From Methylotenera_A sp040079935 (GTDB lineage Bacteria > Pseudomonadota > Gammaproteobacteria > Burkholderiales > Methylophilaceae): a DNA stretch of 64,000 nucleotides. The position numbers and the translations under genes are program-made. The stretch lies in assembly GCA_040079935.1 (NCBI GenBank), contig JBEBJI010000004.1, forward strand, positions 1 through 64,000. The letters run 5' to 3'. Under the pieces are notes generated by a model. That model had not been told where the DNA came from. It was given only the letters and a program-made list of their open reading frames with translations, and ran no database searches. Positions 1 to 8,086 of this stretch are shown here, piece by piece (positions within the stretch are counted from its first letter, which is position 1; each line of letters starts with the position of its first letter).

Positions 1-1
1 T

Positions 2-1108
2 GATGGTACTGGGCCGATTTTTGGCGGCAAGCTGTTTCCATTTGTGTTTATCACTATCGCCTGCGGCGCGATTTCGGGTTTTCATGCACTAATTGCTTCT
101 GGAACGACTCCTAAGCTTTTAGCGAATGAGCGCGACATTCGCGTGATAGGTTATGGCGCGATGTTGCTAGAAAGCTTTGTCGCCATTATGGCCATGATAG
201 CAGCCACAGTGCTAGAGCCTGGTGTGTTCTTCGCCATCAACAGCCCCGCTGGCGTAGTGGGTAAAGAAGCGATAGACGCCGTCGCGAAAATCAATAGTTG
301 GGGGTTTGCGGTTACGGTTGAACAAATGAATCAACTCGCCAAGGATATGGGTGAAAGCAGTTTATTTGCCCGCACGGGAGGTGCGCCCAGCTTGGCTGTT
401 GGCATGGCTAGTATATTTGGCAACGCTTTTGGTAAAAGCATGCTCGCGCTGTGGTACCACTTTGCCATTATGTTCGAGGCGATTTTTATACTGACAACAT
501 TAGATGCAGGCACGCGCGTTGGCCGCTTTATGTTGCAAGATATGCTGGGCAACTTTAATAAAAAACTCGGCGAAACCTCTTACATGCCATCCGTAATATT
601 TACCAGCGCTATAGTGGTAGCGGGTTGGGGCTACTTTTTATATATTGGTGTGATAGATCCGAACGGGGGCGTGAATATATTGTGGCCATTATTTGGTATC
701 GCCAATCAAATGTTAGCGGCGATTGCCTTGTGTGTAGCGACTACTATTTTGGTGAAATCGCACAAGTTGAAATATGCTTGGGTCACCGCGCTACCTTTGG
801 CTTGGCTGGTAACGATTACTACCACGGCGGCATATCAAAAAATATTTTCTGAGGATATTCGCGTTGGTTTTTTTGCAGCGGCAAACGATTTAAGCGCAAA
901 ATTGGCTGCGGGATTATTGCCTATAGACAAGGCCAGTATTGCCCCACAGCTGATATTCAATCAGCATTTGGACGCCTATTTAACCATGTTTTTTGTTGCG
1001 GTGTTATGGATTGTGATTATTGACATGATGGTTATTTGCAAGCATGCTCTGCAAGGCTCACGGATATTGCCTCTCAGCGATGCTCCTTACGTAAAAACAG
1101 CGCTTTAA
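2..1108 (+). CDS. cstA: Carbon starvation protein CstA family permease (5'-truncated by window)
   Basis: The window opens inside this gene; 368 residues are readable in frame from base 2 and the N-terminal part is missing. The sequence is that of the CstA/BtsT family, large inner-membrane permeases that in E. coli take up pyruvate or peptides under starvation. The conserved stretch GFHALIASGTTPKLL lies at visible residues 26-40 and is followed by several hydrophobic helices. The downstream gene is the usual small YbdD partner, one base away. The last 20 codons contain a copy of the 35-bp repeat (1046-1080), so the extreme C-terminus (HALQGSRILPLSDAP) is probably repeat-derived. The family call is firm; the transported substrate is not known. 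Confidence 0.93.
   Translation, partial: DGTGPIFGGKLFPFVFITIACGAISGFHALIASGTTPKLLANERDIRVIGYGAMLLESFVAIMAMIAATVLEPGVFFAINSPAGVVGKEAIDAVAKINSWGFAVTVEQMNQLAKDMGESSLFARTGGAPSLAVGMASIFGNAFGKSMLALWYHFAIMFEAIFILTTLDAGTRVGRFMLQDMLGNFNKKLGETSYMPSVIFTSAIVVAGWGYFLYIGVIDPNGGVNILWPLFGIANQMLAAIALCVATTILVKSHKLKYAWVTALPLAWLVTITTTAAYQKIFSEDIRVGFFAAANDLSAKLAAGLLPIDKASIAPQLIFNQHLDAYLTMFFVAVLWIVIIDMMVICKHALQGSRILPLSDAPYVKTAL
1046..1080 (-). repeat. 35-bp palindromic repeat, copy A (inside cstA 3' end)
   Basis: About 26 of 35 bases match the copy at 56899. The loop core CGGATATTG and the left arm GCTCTGCAAGG are well kept; the right arm is decayed. It is read in cstA as frame 1 of the repeat and starts exactly on a codon boundary (visible residue 349). 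The strand given is relative to the loop AATATCCATGC defined as plus. Confidence 0.7.
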
Positions 1109-1109
1109 T

Positions 1110-1319
1110 ATGCTAAATTTGACTAAAATAGGACATTTTTTACTGCATACTTGGCGAGGGGTGCGCCAATTGTCGGGTGATGACGCTTACGAACAATATT
1201 TAAAATATCATGCAGAATTTCATGCGAGTGCTGTAGATGTGGCGCCAGTGTTAAGTCGCAAGGATTTTTTTAAGCTTTGGCAAGATAGCCAATGGCAAGG
1301 CATAAAGCGATGCTGTTAA
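1110..1319 (+). CDS. YbdD/YjiX family small protein (DUF466), partner of CstA
   Basis: A 69-residue protein starting one base after the cstA stop, so almost certainly cotranscribed and translationally coupled with it. It ends in KRCC, like E. coli YbdD which ends in ARCC, and carries the family's WRGVRQLSGDDAYEQY-type N-terminus. Members sit next to CstA/BtsT transporters throughout the proteobacteria and are thought to assist them; the molecular role is not established. The length is normal for the family. Confidence 0.82.
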   Translation: MLNLTKIGHFLLHTWRGVRQLSGDDAYEQYLKYHAEFHASAVDVAPVLSRKDFFKLWQDSQWQGIKRCC

Positions 1320-1591
1320 CAAATCCACATAAAGACAAAAATTTTAGCGATGAAGATTTAAATCGCATTATTGAAATGGGTTGGGAAGACAGAACTGCTT
1401 TTGAAGCGATTGAAGCCCAGTTCGGGCTAAATCAAGATAGCGTAATTAAAATTATGCGCGCCAATTTAAAACTGAGTTCTTTTAAATTATGGCGGGAACG
1501 CACACATGGTCAAACCAAAAAACACTTAAAACTTCGCGGGGAAGACGTGAACCGTCATCAATCAAAACAACATAACAAAATTCACAGATAG
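1310..1591 (+). CDS. TIGR03643/DUF2805 family protein
   Basis: A small soluble basic protein of 93 residues with no signal or membrane segment. The core FSDEDLNRIIEMGWEDRTAF followed by FGLNQDSVIKIMR is typical of the TIGR03643 (DUF2805) family, whose function is unknown; its helical pattern could be a DNA-binding fold, but that is inference. An in-frame ATG at 1292 exists, but the ATG at 1310 is preferred because AAGG lies nine bases upstream. This start overlaps the end of the YbdD gene by ten bases, which indicates coupling to the cstA operon. The tail (from about residue 70) is Lys/His/Gln-rich and looks disordered. Confidence 0.75.
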   Translation: MLLTNPHKDKNFSDEDLNRIIEMGWEDRTAFEAIEAQFGLNQDSVIKIMRANLKLSSFKLWRERTHGQTKKHLKLRGEDVNRHQSKQHNKIHR

Positions 1592-1594
1592 TGT

Positions 1595-1774
1595 TTACTG
1601 TTGCTGATAAATTCGGTCAATCTGCATCTCGTCGTTGCCTGTAGGCGCGTCAACGTCGTACTCTGAGTTAGAGGAATCAACTGTTGCTAGACTGATTTTA
1701 GTAGGTTGATATTCCGCAATAATGTAATTAAATTGTGGTTCTTTTTTAAAAATTCTATCAAATAAGTTTTTCAT
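1595..1774 (-). CDS. Small hypothetical protein, 59 residues
   Basis: A complete ATG-to-TAA frame of 59 codons on the minus strand, beginning MKNLFDRIFKKEPQFNYIIA and ending in DRIYQQQ. The start is preceded by AAGGTG eight bases upstream, a good ribosome binding site. The protein is soluble, with a basic N-terminus and an acidic Ser/Asp-rich middle. It converges tail to tail with the DUF2805 gene, three bases away. I do not recognise it. Filling an otherwise empty gap with a proper RBS argues that it is real, but coding status is not proven. Confidence 0.6.
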   Translation of the reverse strand: MKNLFDRIFKKEPQFNYIIAEYQPTKISLATVDSSNSEYDVDAPTGNDEMQIDRIYQQQ

Positions 1775-1947
1775 ACTAATTTCACCTTAAAAAGTTGACT
1801 ACGCTTGTTAATACGCAATGCGTGTGCCAGTTTTGTGAGTGAAAAATATTTTTATAACCATTTGATTTGTATTGCATTAATTTTTAAATTAACACACTAC
1901 AAAAACTCGAGTGTTGAACAGCTATTCAATATGTTGGAATTTCGACT

Positions 1948-2733
1948 TTAATTGAATTTATTTTTATGCGCGGCAAACCACATCCAAACGCCAATCAAAA
2001 TCATTGGCAAGCTTAACCATTGCCCCATGCTAAAACCCAGTTGCAATAAACCCAAATGTTCGTCTGGCTGGCGTGTAAATTCTACCAAAAACCGAAAACT
2101 GCCGTAACCTATTAAAAATAGCGCAGAGATTGCACCAGTTGGCCTTTGTTTGCGGGAAAACCACCATAAAATACAAAAAAACACGATACCTTCTAGCGCG
2201 AATTCATAAAGTTGCGAAGGATGGCGCGCGATGTTATCCACCTGTGGGAAAATCATGCCAAAACTTGAGTTAGTTGCTCTGCCCCACAACTCACCATTGA
2301 TAAAGTTGCCCATGCGACCAGCGCCCAAGCCAATAGGCACCAGGGGTGCAACGAAATCCATAATTTTTAACCAAGGTTGATTGTGTTTTTTGTTGAAGAA
2401 GTACATGGCAATTAAAACGCCTAAAAATCCGCCATGAAAACTCATGCCGCCTTGCCAAATTTTAAAAATATCCAGCGGGTGCTGCATAAAACTTCCGAGC
2501 TGGTAAAACAGGATGTAACCAATTCTGCCACCTAAAATCACGCCCAAGGCACCGTAGAATAAGGCATCATCAAGCATTTGCGTACTCCAGCCAAACCATG
2601 TTTTGTGCTTGATTTGATATTTGCCTAAGGCTAAAAATGCTAAAAAACCTAATAAATACATCAAACCATACCAATGGATGCCAAAGGAACCAATGTGCAG
2701 TGCGACGGGGTCAAATTGTGGGTGTGTATACAT
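1948..2733 (-). CDS. lgt: Prolipoprotein diacylglyceryl transferase
   Basis: Lgt transfers diacylglycerol from phosphatidylglycerol to the lipobox cysteine of prolipoproteins, in the inner membrane. At 261 residues with about seven hydrophobic helices it is of usual length. The catalytic-loop HGGFLG has its histidine at residue 100 (H103 in E. coli) and the Lgt signature GRMGNFINGELWGR covers residues 139-152, with Arg140 and Glu148 in the places of the essential R143 and E151. It is divergent from ilvD with 57 bases between the starts. The window encodes several lipoprotein substrates (LemA, FKBP, DUF3568). Confidence 0.97.
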   Translation of the reverse strand: MYTHPQFDPVALHIGSFGIHWYGLMYLLGFLAFLALGKYQIKHKTWFGWSTQMLDDALFYGALGVILGGRIGYILFYQLGSFMQHPLDIFKIWQGGMSFHGGFLGVLIAMYFFNKKHNQPWLKIMDFVAPLVPIGLGAGRMGNFINGELWGRATNSSFGMIFPQVDNIARHPSQLYEFALEGIVFFCILWWFSRKQRPTGAISALFLIGYGSFRFLVEFTRQPDEHLGLLQLGFSMGQWLSLPMILIGVWMWFAAHKNKFN

Positions 2734-2790
2734 ATTTAAGTTTAAGTTTGCTGTAAAATAACATTATACGTTTTTGTTTAAAGGTTACAC

Positions 2791-4641
2791 ATGCCCATTT
2801 ATCGTTCTCGCACCACCACCCACGGTCGCAATATGGCTGGCGCCCGCGCACTTTGGCGCGCTACGGGCATGAAAGATGGTGATTTTGAGAAGCCCATCAT
2901 CGCAATTTCTAACTCATTCACACAATTTGTGCCAGGTCATGTGCATTTAAAAGATCTCGGTCAATTGGTCGCACGTGAAATTGAGCGTGCAGGCGGTGTA
3001 GCGAAAGAATTCAACACCATCGCGGTGGATGACGGTATTGCTATGGGTCACAGTGGCATGCTGTACAGCTTGCCAAGCCGCGATTTAATTGCCGATAGTG
3101 TGGAATATATGGTCAATGCGCACTGCGCTGATGCGCTGGTGTGCATCTCTAATTGCGACAAAATTACGCCAGGCATGCTGATGGCGGCCTTGAGGCTTAA
3201 TATCCCTGTGGTGTTTGTTTCAGGTGGGCCGATGGAAGCAGGTAAGGTCAATTGGGGTGGTAACACACATAAATTGGATTTGGTTGACGCCATGGTTGCC
3301 GCCGCTGATAGCAAAGTTTCAGATGCGGAGTCTGATGCAATCGAGCGCTCGGCTTGTCCAACTTGCGGTAGTTGCTCGGGCATGTTTACCGCCAATTCTA
3401 TGAATTGTTTAACCGAAGCGCTCGGACTTAGCCTGCCTGGCAACGGCTCTACGCTTGCCACGCATGGCGCTCGTAAAGAACTATTCTTAAAAGCTGGTCG
3501 CTTAATTGTGGACCTGGCAAAACGTCATTATGAGCAGGATGATTACAGCGTTTTACCGCGTAGCATCGCCAATATGAAGGCATTTGAAAACGCCATGGCG
3601 CTAGATGTGTCGATGGGAGGTTCAACCAATACTGTATTACATTTGTTGGCGGCTGCACATGAAGCTGAGCTGGATTTTACCATGGCAGATATCGATAAAA
3701 TCTCACGCAAAGTGCCTTGTTTGAGTAAGGTTGCGCCAGCCACTGCCAAGTATCATATGGAAGATGTGCATCGCGCAGGTGGCGTGATGGGTATTTTGGG
3801 TGAGTTAGACCGTGCAGGAGTGATTTACCGCGATACGCCAACCGTGCATAGTGCAACGATGGGTGAAGCGCTCGATAAATGGGATATTAAAGTGACCGCT
3901 GATGAGGAGGTTAAAAAATTCTACCGTGCTGCACCAGGTGGTGTTTCTACGACGATTGCGTTTTCACAAAGCATGCTCTATCCTACTTTGGATGATGACC
4001 GCTCGGAAGGCTGCATTCGTGATAAGGCGCATGCTTATTCGCAAGATGGCGGTTTGGCAGTGTTGTATGGCAATATTGCGCTTGATGGATGCATCGTTAA
4101 AACCGCGGGTGTGGATGACAGTATTTTAAAATTTACAGGTCGCGCACGCATTTTTGAGAGTCAAGACGCTACAGTTGAGGCGATTCTTGCCGATAAGATA
4201 GTAGCAGGAGATGTGGTGGTGATTCGCTATGAAGGGCCGCGCGGTGGGCCAGGCATGCAAGAGATGCTGTATCCGACTTCATATTTGAAGTCTAAAGATT
4301 TAGGTAAGGTATGCGCGCTATTCACTGATGGACGTTTTTCTGGCGGGACGTCTGGTTTAAGTATCGGACATGCTTCACCAGAGGCGGCCGAGGGTGGCGC
4401 GATTGGCTTGGTGGAAGAGGGTGATACGATTGAAATTGATATTCCTAATCGCACCATTCATTTAGCGATTTCTGACGAAGAAATGTCACATAGGCGCGCA
4501 AAAATGGAAGCCAAAGGTAAAGCGGCTTGGAAGCCAGAGAGTCGTGAGCGGCATGTATCGCCAGCTTTACGGGCATATGCAGCAATGAGCACCAGTGCGG
4601 CTCGTGGCGCGGTGCGTGACGTGTCGCAAATTGAAAAATAG
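2791..4641 (+). CDS. ilvD: Dihydroxy-acid dehydratase
   Basis: IlvD dehydrates 2,3-dihydroxy-isovalerate and its methyl homologue to the keto acids of valine and isoleucine, using an iron-sulfur cluster and Mg2+. The 616 residues equal the E. coli length. Cluster and metal residues are visible: NCDKITPGM with Cys122, Asp123 and Lys124, and CPTCGSCSGMFTANSMNCL with Cys195. It starts MPIYRSRTTTHGRNMAGARA like other family members. The mutarotase gene follows after three bases, so the two are likely cotranscribed. No other ilv genes are in the window. Confidence 0.98.
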   Translation: MPIYRSRTTTHGRNMAGARALWRATGMKDGDFEKPIIAISNSFTQFVPGHVHLKDLGQLVAREIERAGGVAKEFNTIAVDDGIAMGHSGMLYSLPSRDLIADSVEYMVNAHCADALVCISNCDKITPGMLMAALRLNIPVVFVSGGPMEAGKVNWGGNTHKLDLVDAMVAAADSKVSDAESDAIERSACPTCGSCSGMFTANSMNCLTEALGLSLPGNGSTLATHGARKELFLKAGRLIVDLAKRHYEQDDYSVLPRSIANMKAFENAMALDVSMGGSTNTVLHLLAAAHEAELDFTMADIDKISRKVPCLSKVAPATAKYHMEDVHRAGGVMGILGELDRAGVIYRDTPTVHSATMGEALDKWDIKVTADEEVKKFYRAAPGGVSTTIAFSQSMLYPTLDDDRSEGCIRDKAHAYSQDGGLAVLYGNIALDGCIVKTAGVDDSILKFTGRARIFESQDATVEAILADKIVAGDVVVIRYEGPRGGPGMQEMLYPTSYLKSKDLGKVCALFTDGRFSGGTSGLSIGHASPEAAEGGAIGLVEEGDTIEIDIPNRTIHLAISDEEMSHRRAKMEAKGKAAWKPESRERHVSPALRAYAAMSTSAARGAVRDVSQIEK

Positions 4642-4644
4642 TAA

Positions 4645-5601
4645 ATGAATATTAAGGTTGATGTGATGGATATGGACGCAGCAGTAAAAACAAATTTACC
4701 TATAACAAATAAGCGATTGAAACTACATGCCCATGTTGTGCAAACGCAAGATGAGGAAGGTCTTCAGTATCTAGAAATTGACAACCCTCTTGCGACAGGA
4801 AGAATTGCTTTGCAGGGCGCACACGTTATTGACTGGCAACCAAAGTTTCTAAGTCAGCCAGTATTATGGCTTTCAAGTAATGCACGTTTTGTAAAGGCAC
4901 GTTCAATTCGTGGAGGCATACCTGTTTGTTGGCCATGGTTTGGTGCGCATCCAACTGACAGCACTTTTTGTCCACACGGCTTTGCACGCGTTATTCCTTG
5001 GCGGGTAGCGGATGTTGATGCTACGCCTACTGGTGCCACGCGTATTATTTTGGAGATGATTGATACACCTGAAGCGAAACGCCAACTCTCATACCCTTAT
5101 GCGTTAAGCATCACAATTACCATTGGCCGTAGGCTGCGAATTGAAATGTCGACAACTAATAGAGCCGATCATCCTTTCGTGATTGGTGAGGCATTTCACA
5201 CTTATCTAAATATTAGCGATATTGCGAATATTAAAATTAAAGGAATGCAGGATTGTGTGTATGCAGACAAGCTGCTTAAATATGAGCGTCATGTTGAACA
5301 TGGCTCTCTCACTTTCGATGGCGGGGAGTTTGACCGTGTGTTTATCAACCACAGCAGTGATTGTGCTATACATGATACAGGTTTCAACCGGATCATCCAT
5401 GTGTCAAAATCTGGTAGTGATACGACTGTTGTGTGGAGTCCAGGCGCGGAAAAAGTGGCACAGATGACTGATATGGGCGAGCCAGATGAATGGCGGAAGA
5501 CAGTATGTGTGGAAACCACGAATGCGCTGGATAATATGGTGGTGATTAACCCTGGTCGTACACATGTGATTAGCGCCGAGTATCATATAGAAACGCTTTA
5601 A
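4645..5601 (+). CDS. D-hexose-6-phosphate mutarotase (YeaD-like aldose 1-epimerase family)
   Basis: A cytosolic beta-sandwich epimerase-type protein of 318 residues interconverting the anomers of hexose 6-phosphates. The block GGIPVCWPWFGAHPTD followed by HGFARVIPW (about residues 91-120) is the family signature, with the conserved His/Arg of the phosphate site; a later EAFHTYLNI block and the C-terminal VWSPGAEKVAQM and VCVETTNA are also typical. The ATG at 4645 has no good ribosome binding site. An in-frame ATG at 4666 has AAGG eight bases upstream and may be the true start. Confidence 0.9.
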   Translation: MNIKVDVMDMDAAVKTNLPITNKRLKLHAHVVQTQDEEGLQYLEIDNPLATGRIALQGAHVIDWQPKFLSQPVLWLSSNARFVKARSIRGGIPVCWPWFGAHPTDSTFCPHGFARVIPWRVADVDATPTGATRIILEMIDTPEAKRQLSYPYALSITITIGRRLRIEMSTTNRADHPFVIGEAFHTYLNISDIANIKIKGMQDCVYADKLLKYERHVEHGSLTFDGGEFDRVFINHSSDCAIHDTGFNRIIHVSKSGSDTTVVWSPGAEKVAQMTDMGEPDEWRKTVCVETTNALDNMVVINPGRTHVISAEYHIETL

Positions 5602-5606
5602 CCTAC

Positions 5607-7628
5607 ATGCACAATCATCTCGCAGAGGAGACCAGTCCTTACCTTCTGCAACACGCTGAAAACCCAGTAGAATGGTATCCTTGGGGAGAGCAGGCGCTTA
5701 ATTTAGCGCGCGAGTTAGATAAGCCGATATTACTTTCAATCGGCTATTCAGCTTGCCATTGGTGCCACGTGATGGCGCATGAATCGTTTGAAGATGCTGA
5801 AGTCGCGGCGATTATGAATGAATACTTTATCAACATAAAAGTAGATAGAGAAGAACGCCCAGATATAGACCAAATCTATCAAACTGCTCACAGCATGCTC
5901 TCGCAACGCAGTGGTGGCTGGCCACTCACAGTTTTTTTAACGCCGAATCAAGAGCCGTATTTTACTGGAACTTATTTTCCTAAAACGCCGCGTTACCAAT
6001 TGCCAGGCTTTGCCGATTTAATTCCCCATGTGGCTGAGTTTTATCATAAGAAAAAAGATGATTTGGCTGTGCAAAATAGTCAATTGGCGGATGCGTTTAA
6101 ACGCACCATTCCTACGCCAAGCCATGTTTTAAGTGCAAATGAAAACACCTTGAAGTTAGCATTTACTTCGCTGGAAAGTAGCTTCGATTTTGAGCATGGT
6201 GGTTTTGGCTCTGCACCAAAATTTCCCAATCCTGCTGATATTACTTTATTACTTCATAATGCAAAAGCAGGTAATAAGCAAGCCGAAGCGATGGCCTTGC
6301 AGATGTTATCGGCCATGGCTAACGGCGGAATTTACGATCAACTCGGCGGCGGATTTTGTCGTTATTCCGTGGATGAGCATTGGAATATTCCACATTTTGA
6401 AAAAATGCTTTATGACAACGGCCAGCTTTTATTTTTGTATTGCGATGGTTGGCAGATAAGTAAAGACAAGCGTTACAAACTAGTTGTAGAAGAAACCGTA
6501 GCTTGGTTGCAACGAGAAATGCGCGACAAAAATGGCGCTTTTTATTCCTCCCTAGATGCTGATTCAATGGATGCACATGGGCATTCGGAAGAAGGTGCGT
6601 TTTATGTGTGGCAACCCGATGAAGTGAAGGCGCTACTAATGCCCGAAGAGTTTGTAGTGGCAAGCATTTGTTTTGGTTTTGATCGTGCAGCTAACTTCGA
6701 AGGGAACGCCTGGAACCCTTATCTGGTGCGGCTTCCAGAGCATGCTGAAATGGATTTATTTTTAAGTGCGCAAAAGAAATTATTTACTGCGCGCGATAGA
6801 CGCCCGCACCCAGGGCGTGACGACAAAATTTTAACGAGCTGGAATGCGTTGGCGATTAAGGGTTTGGCGCGGGCAGGCAGCGTGTTTAATCGCCCAGACT
6901 GGGTAAAACTAGCACAAGATGCGGTTGATTTTATTCGTGAGAAACTATGGGTAAAAGATCAATTATTGGCGACTTGCAAAGATGATGGCAAGGGCAATTA
7001 TCATGCGCATTTAAATGCTTACTTGGATGATTATGCGTTTCTATTAGACGCCCTGATTGAATGCCTGCAAGCCAGTTATCGCGCAGTAGATTTATCTTTT
7101 GCCGAAGATTTAGCCGAAGCTTTATTGGAAAATTTTGAGGCAGAAGAGGGCGGATTTTACTTTACCAGTCACTTGCACGAAACGCTGATTCATCGCCCCA
7201 AACAAGGTTACGATAACGCTACGCCCAATGGTAATGGCATTGCTACAGTGAGTTTGCAAAAACTGGGTCATATCTTGGGCGAGTCGCGCTTTCTGCAAGC
7301 AGCTGAACGTACATTAAAAGCTTTTGATAGCAGTATGGCGAGTAATCCTGCGGCTTGTGCAACCTTGTGCCATGCGTTGACCGAATTTTTAATGCCGCCA
7401 ACCATGGTGATTGTTCGTGGAAAAGCCAATCAAATAGCGGCTTGGCGCGATGCCATTCGTCAAACTTATTATCCACACCATTTATTTCTCTACTTAGACG
7501 AAAATGCGCTAGATTTGCCGCCAGTCTTGCAAAGAGAATTGGCACCAGATGTCAACGCTTTGGTGTGTAAAGGCGTTATATGCGAGCCGAGTACGAATGA
7601 TTTGCAGGCTTTACTTAATAGTCTATAA
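5607..7628 (+). CDS. Thioredoxin-domain protein of the YyaL/spermatogenesis-associated 20 family (DUF255)
   Basis: A large cytosolic protein of 673 residues. The N-terminal thioredoxin-like domain starts with the family motif ETSPYLLQHAENPVEWYPWG and carries a CHWCHVM active-site loop (Cys50 and Cys53). It is followed by a long alpha/alpha-toroid domain with LGGGFCRYSVDEHWNIPHFE and the DADS and DDKILTSWNAL blocks typical of the family. The biochemical role is not established; a link to N-acyl sugar epimerase-like folds is known only structurally. It follows the mutarotase by five bases, so the two probably share a transcript. Confidence 0.9.
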   Translation: MHNHLAEETSPYLLQHAENPVEWYPWGEQALNLARELDKPILLSIGYSACHWCHVMAHESFEDAEVAAIMNEYFINIKVDREERPDIDQIYQTAHSMLSQRSGGWPLTVFLTPNQEPYFTGTYFPKTPRYQLPGFADLIPHVAEFYHKKKDDLAVQNSQLADAFKRTIPTPSHVLSANENTLKLAFTSLESSFDFEHGGFGSAPKFPNPADITLLLHNAKAGNKQAEAMALQMLSAMANGGIYDQLGGGFCRYSVDEHWNIPHFEKMLYDNGQLLFLYCDGWQISKDKRYKLVVEETVAWLQREMRDKNGAFYSSLDADSMDAHGHSEEGAFYVWQPDEVKALLMPEEFVVASICFGFDRAANFEGNAWNPYLVRLPEHAEMDLFLSAQKKLFTARDRRPHPGRDDKILTSWNALAIKGLARAGSVFNRPDWVKLAQDAVDFIREKLWVKDQLLATCKDDGKGNYHAHLNAYLDDYAFLLDALIECLQASYRAVDLSFAEDLAEALLENFEAEEGGFYFTSHLHETLIHRPKQGYDNATPNGNGIATVSLQKLGHILGESRFLQAAERTLKAFDSSMASNPAACATLCHALTEFLMPPTMVIVRGKANQIAAWRDAIRQTYYPHHLFLYLDENALDLPPVLQRELAPDVNALVCKGVICEPSTNDLQALLNSL

Positions 7629-7648
7629 TCGAAAGTCTATAAAGGCTA

Positions 7649-7676
7649 TTGTTAATTTTTAAATTATAGGTATGAT
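7649..7676 (+). promoter_or_regulatory. Predicted sigma-70 promoter of the cytochrome c gene
   Basis: TTGTTA at 7649-7654 and TATGAT at 7671-7676 are separated by 16 bases in the short gap after the YyaL-type gene. A start about 7683 would give a leader of roughly 45 bases with AAGGAG before the ATG at 7727. Confidence 0.5.
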
Positions 7677-7726
7677 GCTGGTTGCAAAAAATTGCAGGTT
7701 TTTTTAAAAGAATTCAAGGAGATAGC

Positions 7727-8035
7727 ATGAAAGTTTTATTATCAATGATCGCAGTAGCCGCCATGTTATTGGCTGGCCAAGCCAATGCGTCGCAAGCAGT
7801 GGCACAAAAAAGTGGTTGTATGGCTTGTCATAGCGTGGACAAAAAAGTATTAGGCCCATCTTTTAAAGATGTTGCTGCTAAATACAAAGGCGACAAAAGC
7901 GCTGAAGGTAAATTAGTGGCTAAAGTTAAAGCGGGTGGTAGCGGTGTTTGGGGTCCTATGCCAATGCCAGCAAATAGCCCACAAGTAAAAGACGAAGATA
8001 TTAAATCTATCGTTCAGTGGGTTTTATCGCTGTAA
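7727..8035 (+). CDS. Periplasmic class I cytochrome c (c551/c552 type)
   Basis: A 102-residue protein with a Sec signal peptide (about residues 1-22, cleaving after NAS or nearby). The heme motif CMACH has Cys31, Cys34 and axial His35, and the Met ligand lies in the PMPMPA segment (about 78-80), giving the size and layout of c551/c552 electron carriers. The ATG at 7727 is chosen over an upstream in-frame TTG because AAGGAG lies five bases before it and only this start gives a proper signal peptide. It is probably an electron donor to periplasmic or terminal oxidases. A strong terminator follows. Confidence 0.92.
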   Translation: MKVLLSMIAVAAMLLAGQANASQAVAQKSGCMACHSVDKKVLGPSFKDVAAKYKGDKSAEGKLVAKVKAGGSGVWGPMPMPANSPQVKDEDIKSIVQWVLSL

Positions 8036-8052
8036 TTGAGTGAGATTGAAAT

Positions 8053-8081
8053 AAAAAAGCCAGCATCAAGCTGGCTTTTTT
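8053..8081. terminator. Bidirectional rho-independent terminator
   Basis: AAAAAAGCCAGC, loop ATCAA, GCTGGCTTTTTT: a perfect stem flanked by A and T runs on both sides. It lies between the convergent cytochrome c gene and the sodium symporter gene and can end both transcripts. Confidence 0.9.
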
Positions 8082-8086
8082 ATTGC

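Noticed and set aside
1775..1947. Gap between the 59-codon gene and lgt
   Set aside because: Only a weak TTGAA/TTCAA inverted repeat (about 1913-1930) and AT-rich DNA; no gene or convincing promoter was found.
7057..7092. CTGCAAGCCAGT in the YyaL-type gene
   Set aside because: Twelve matching bases only; loop and right arm are absent.
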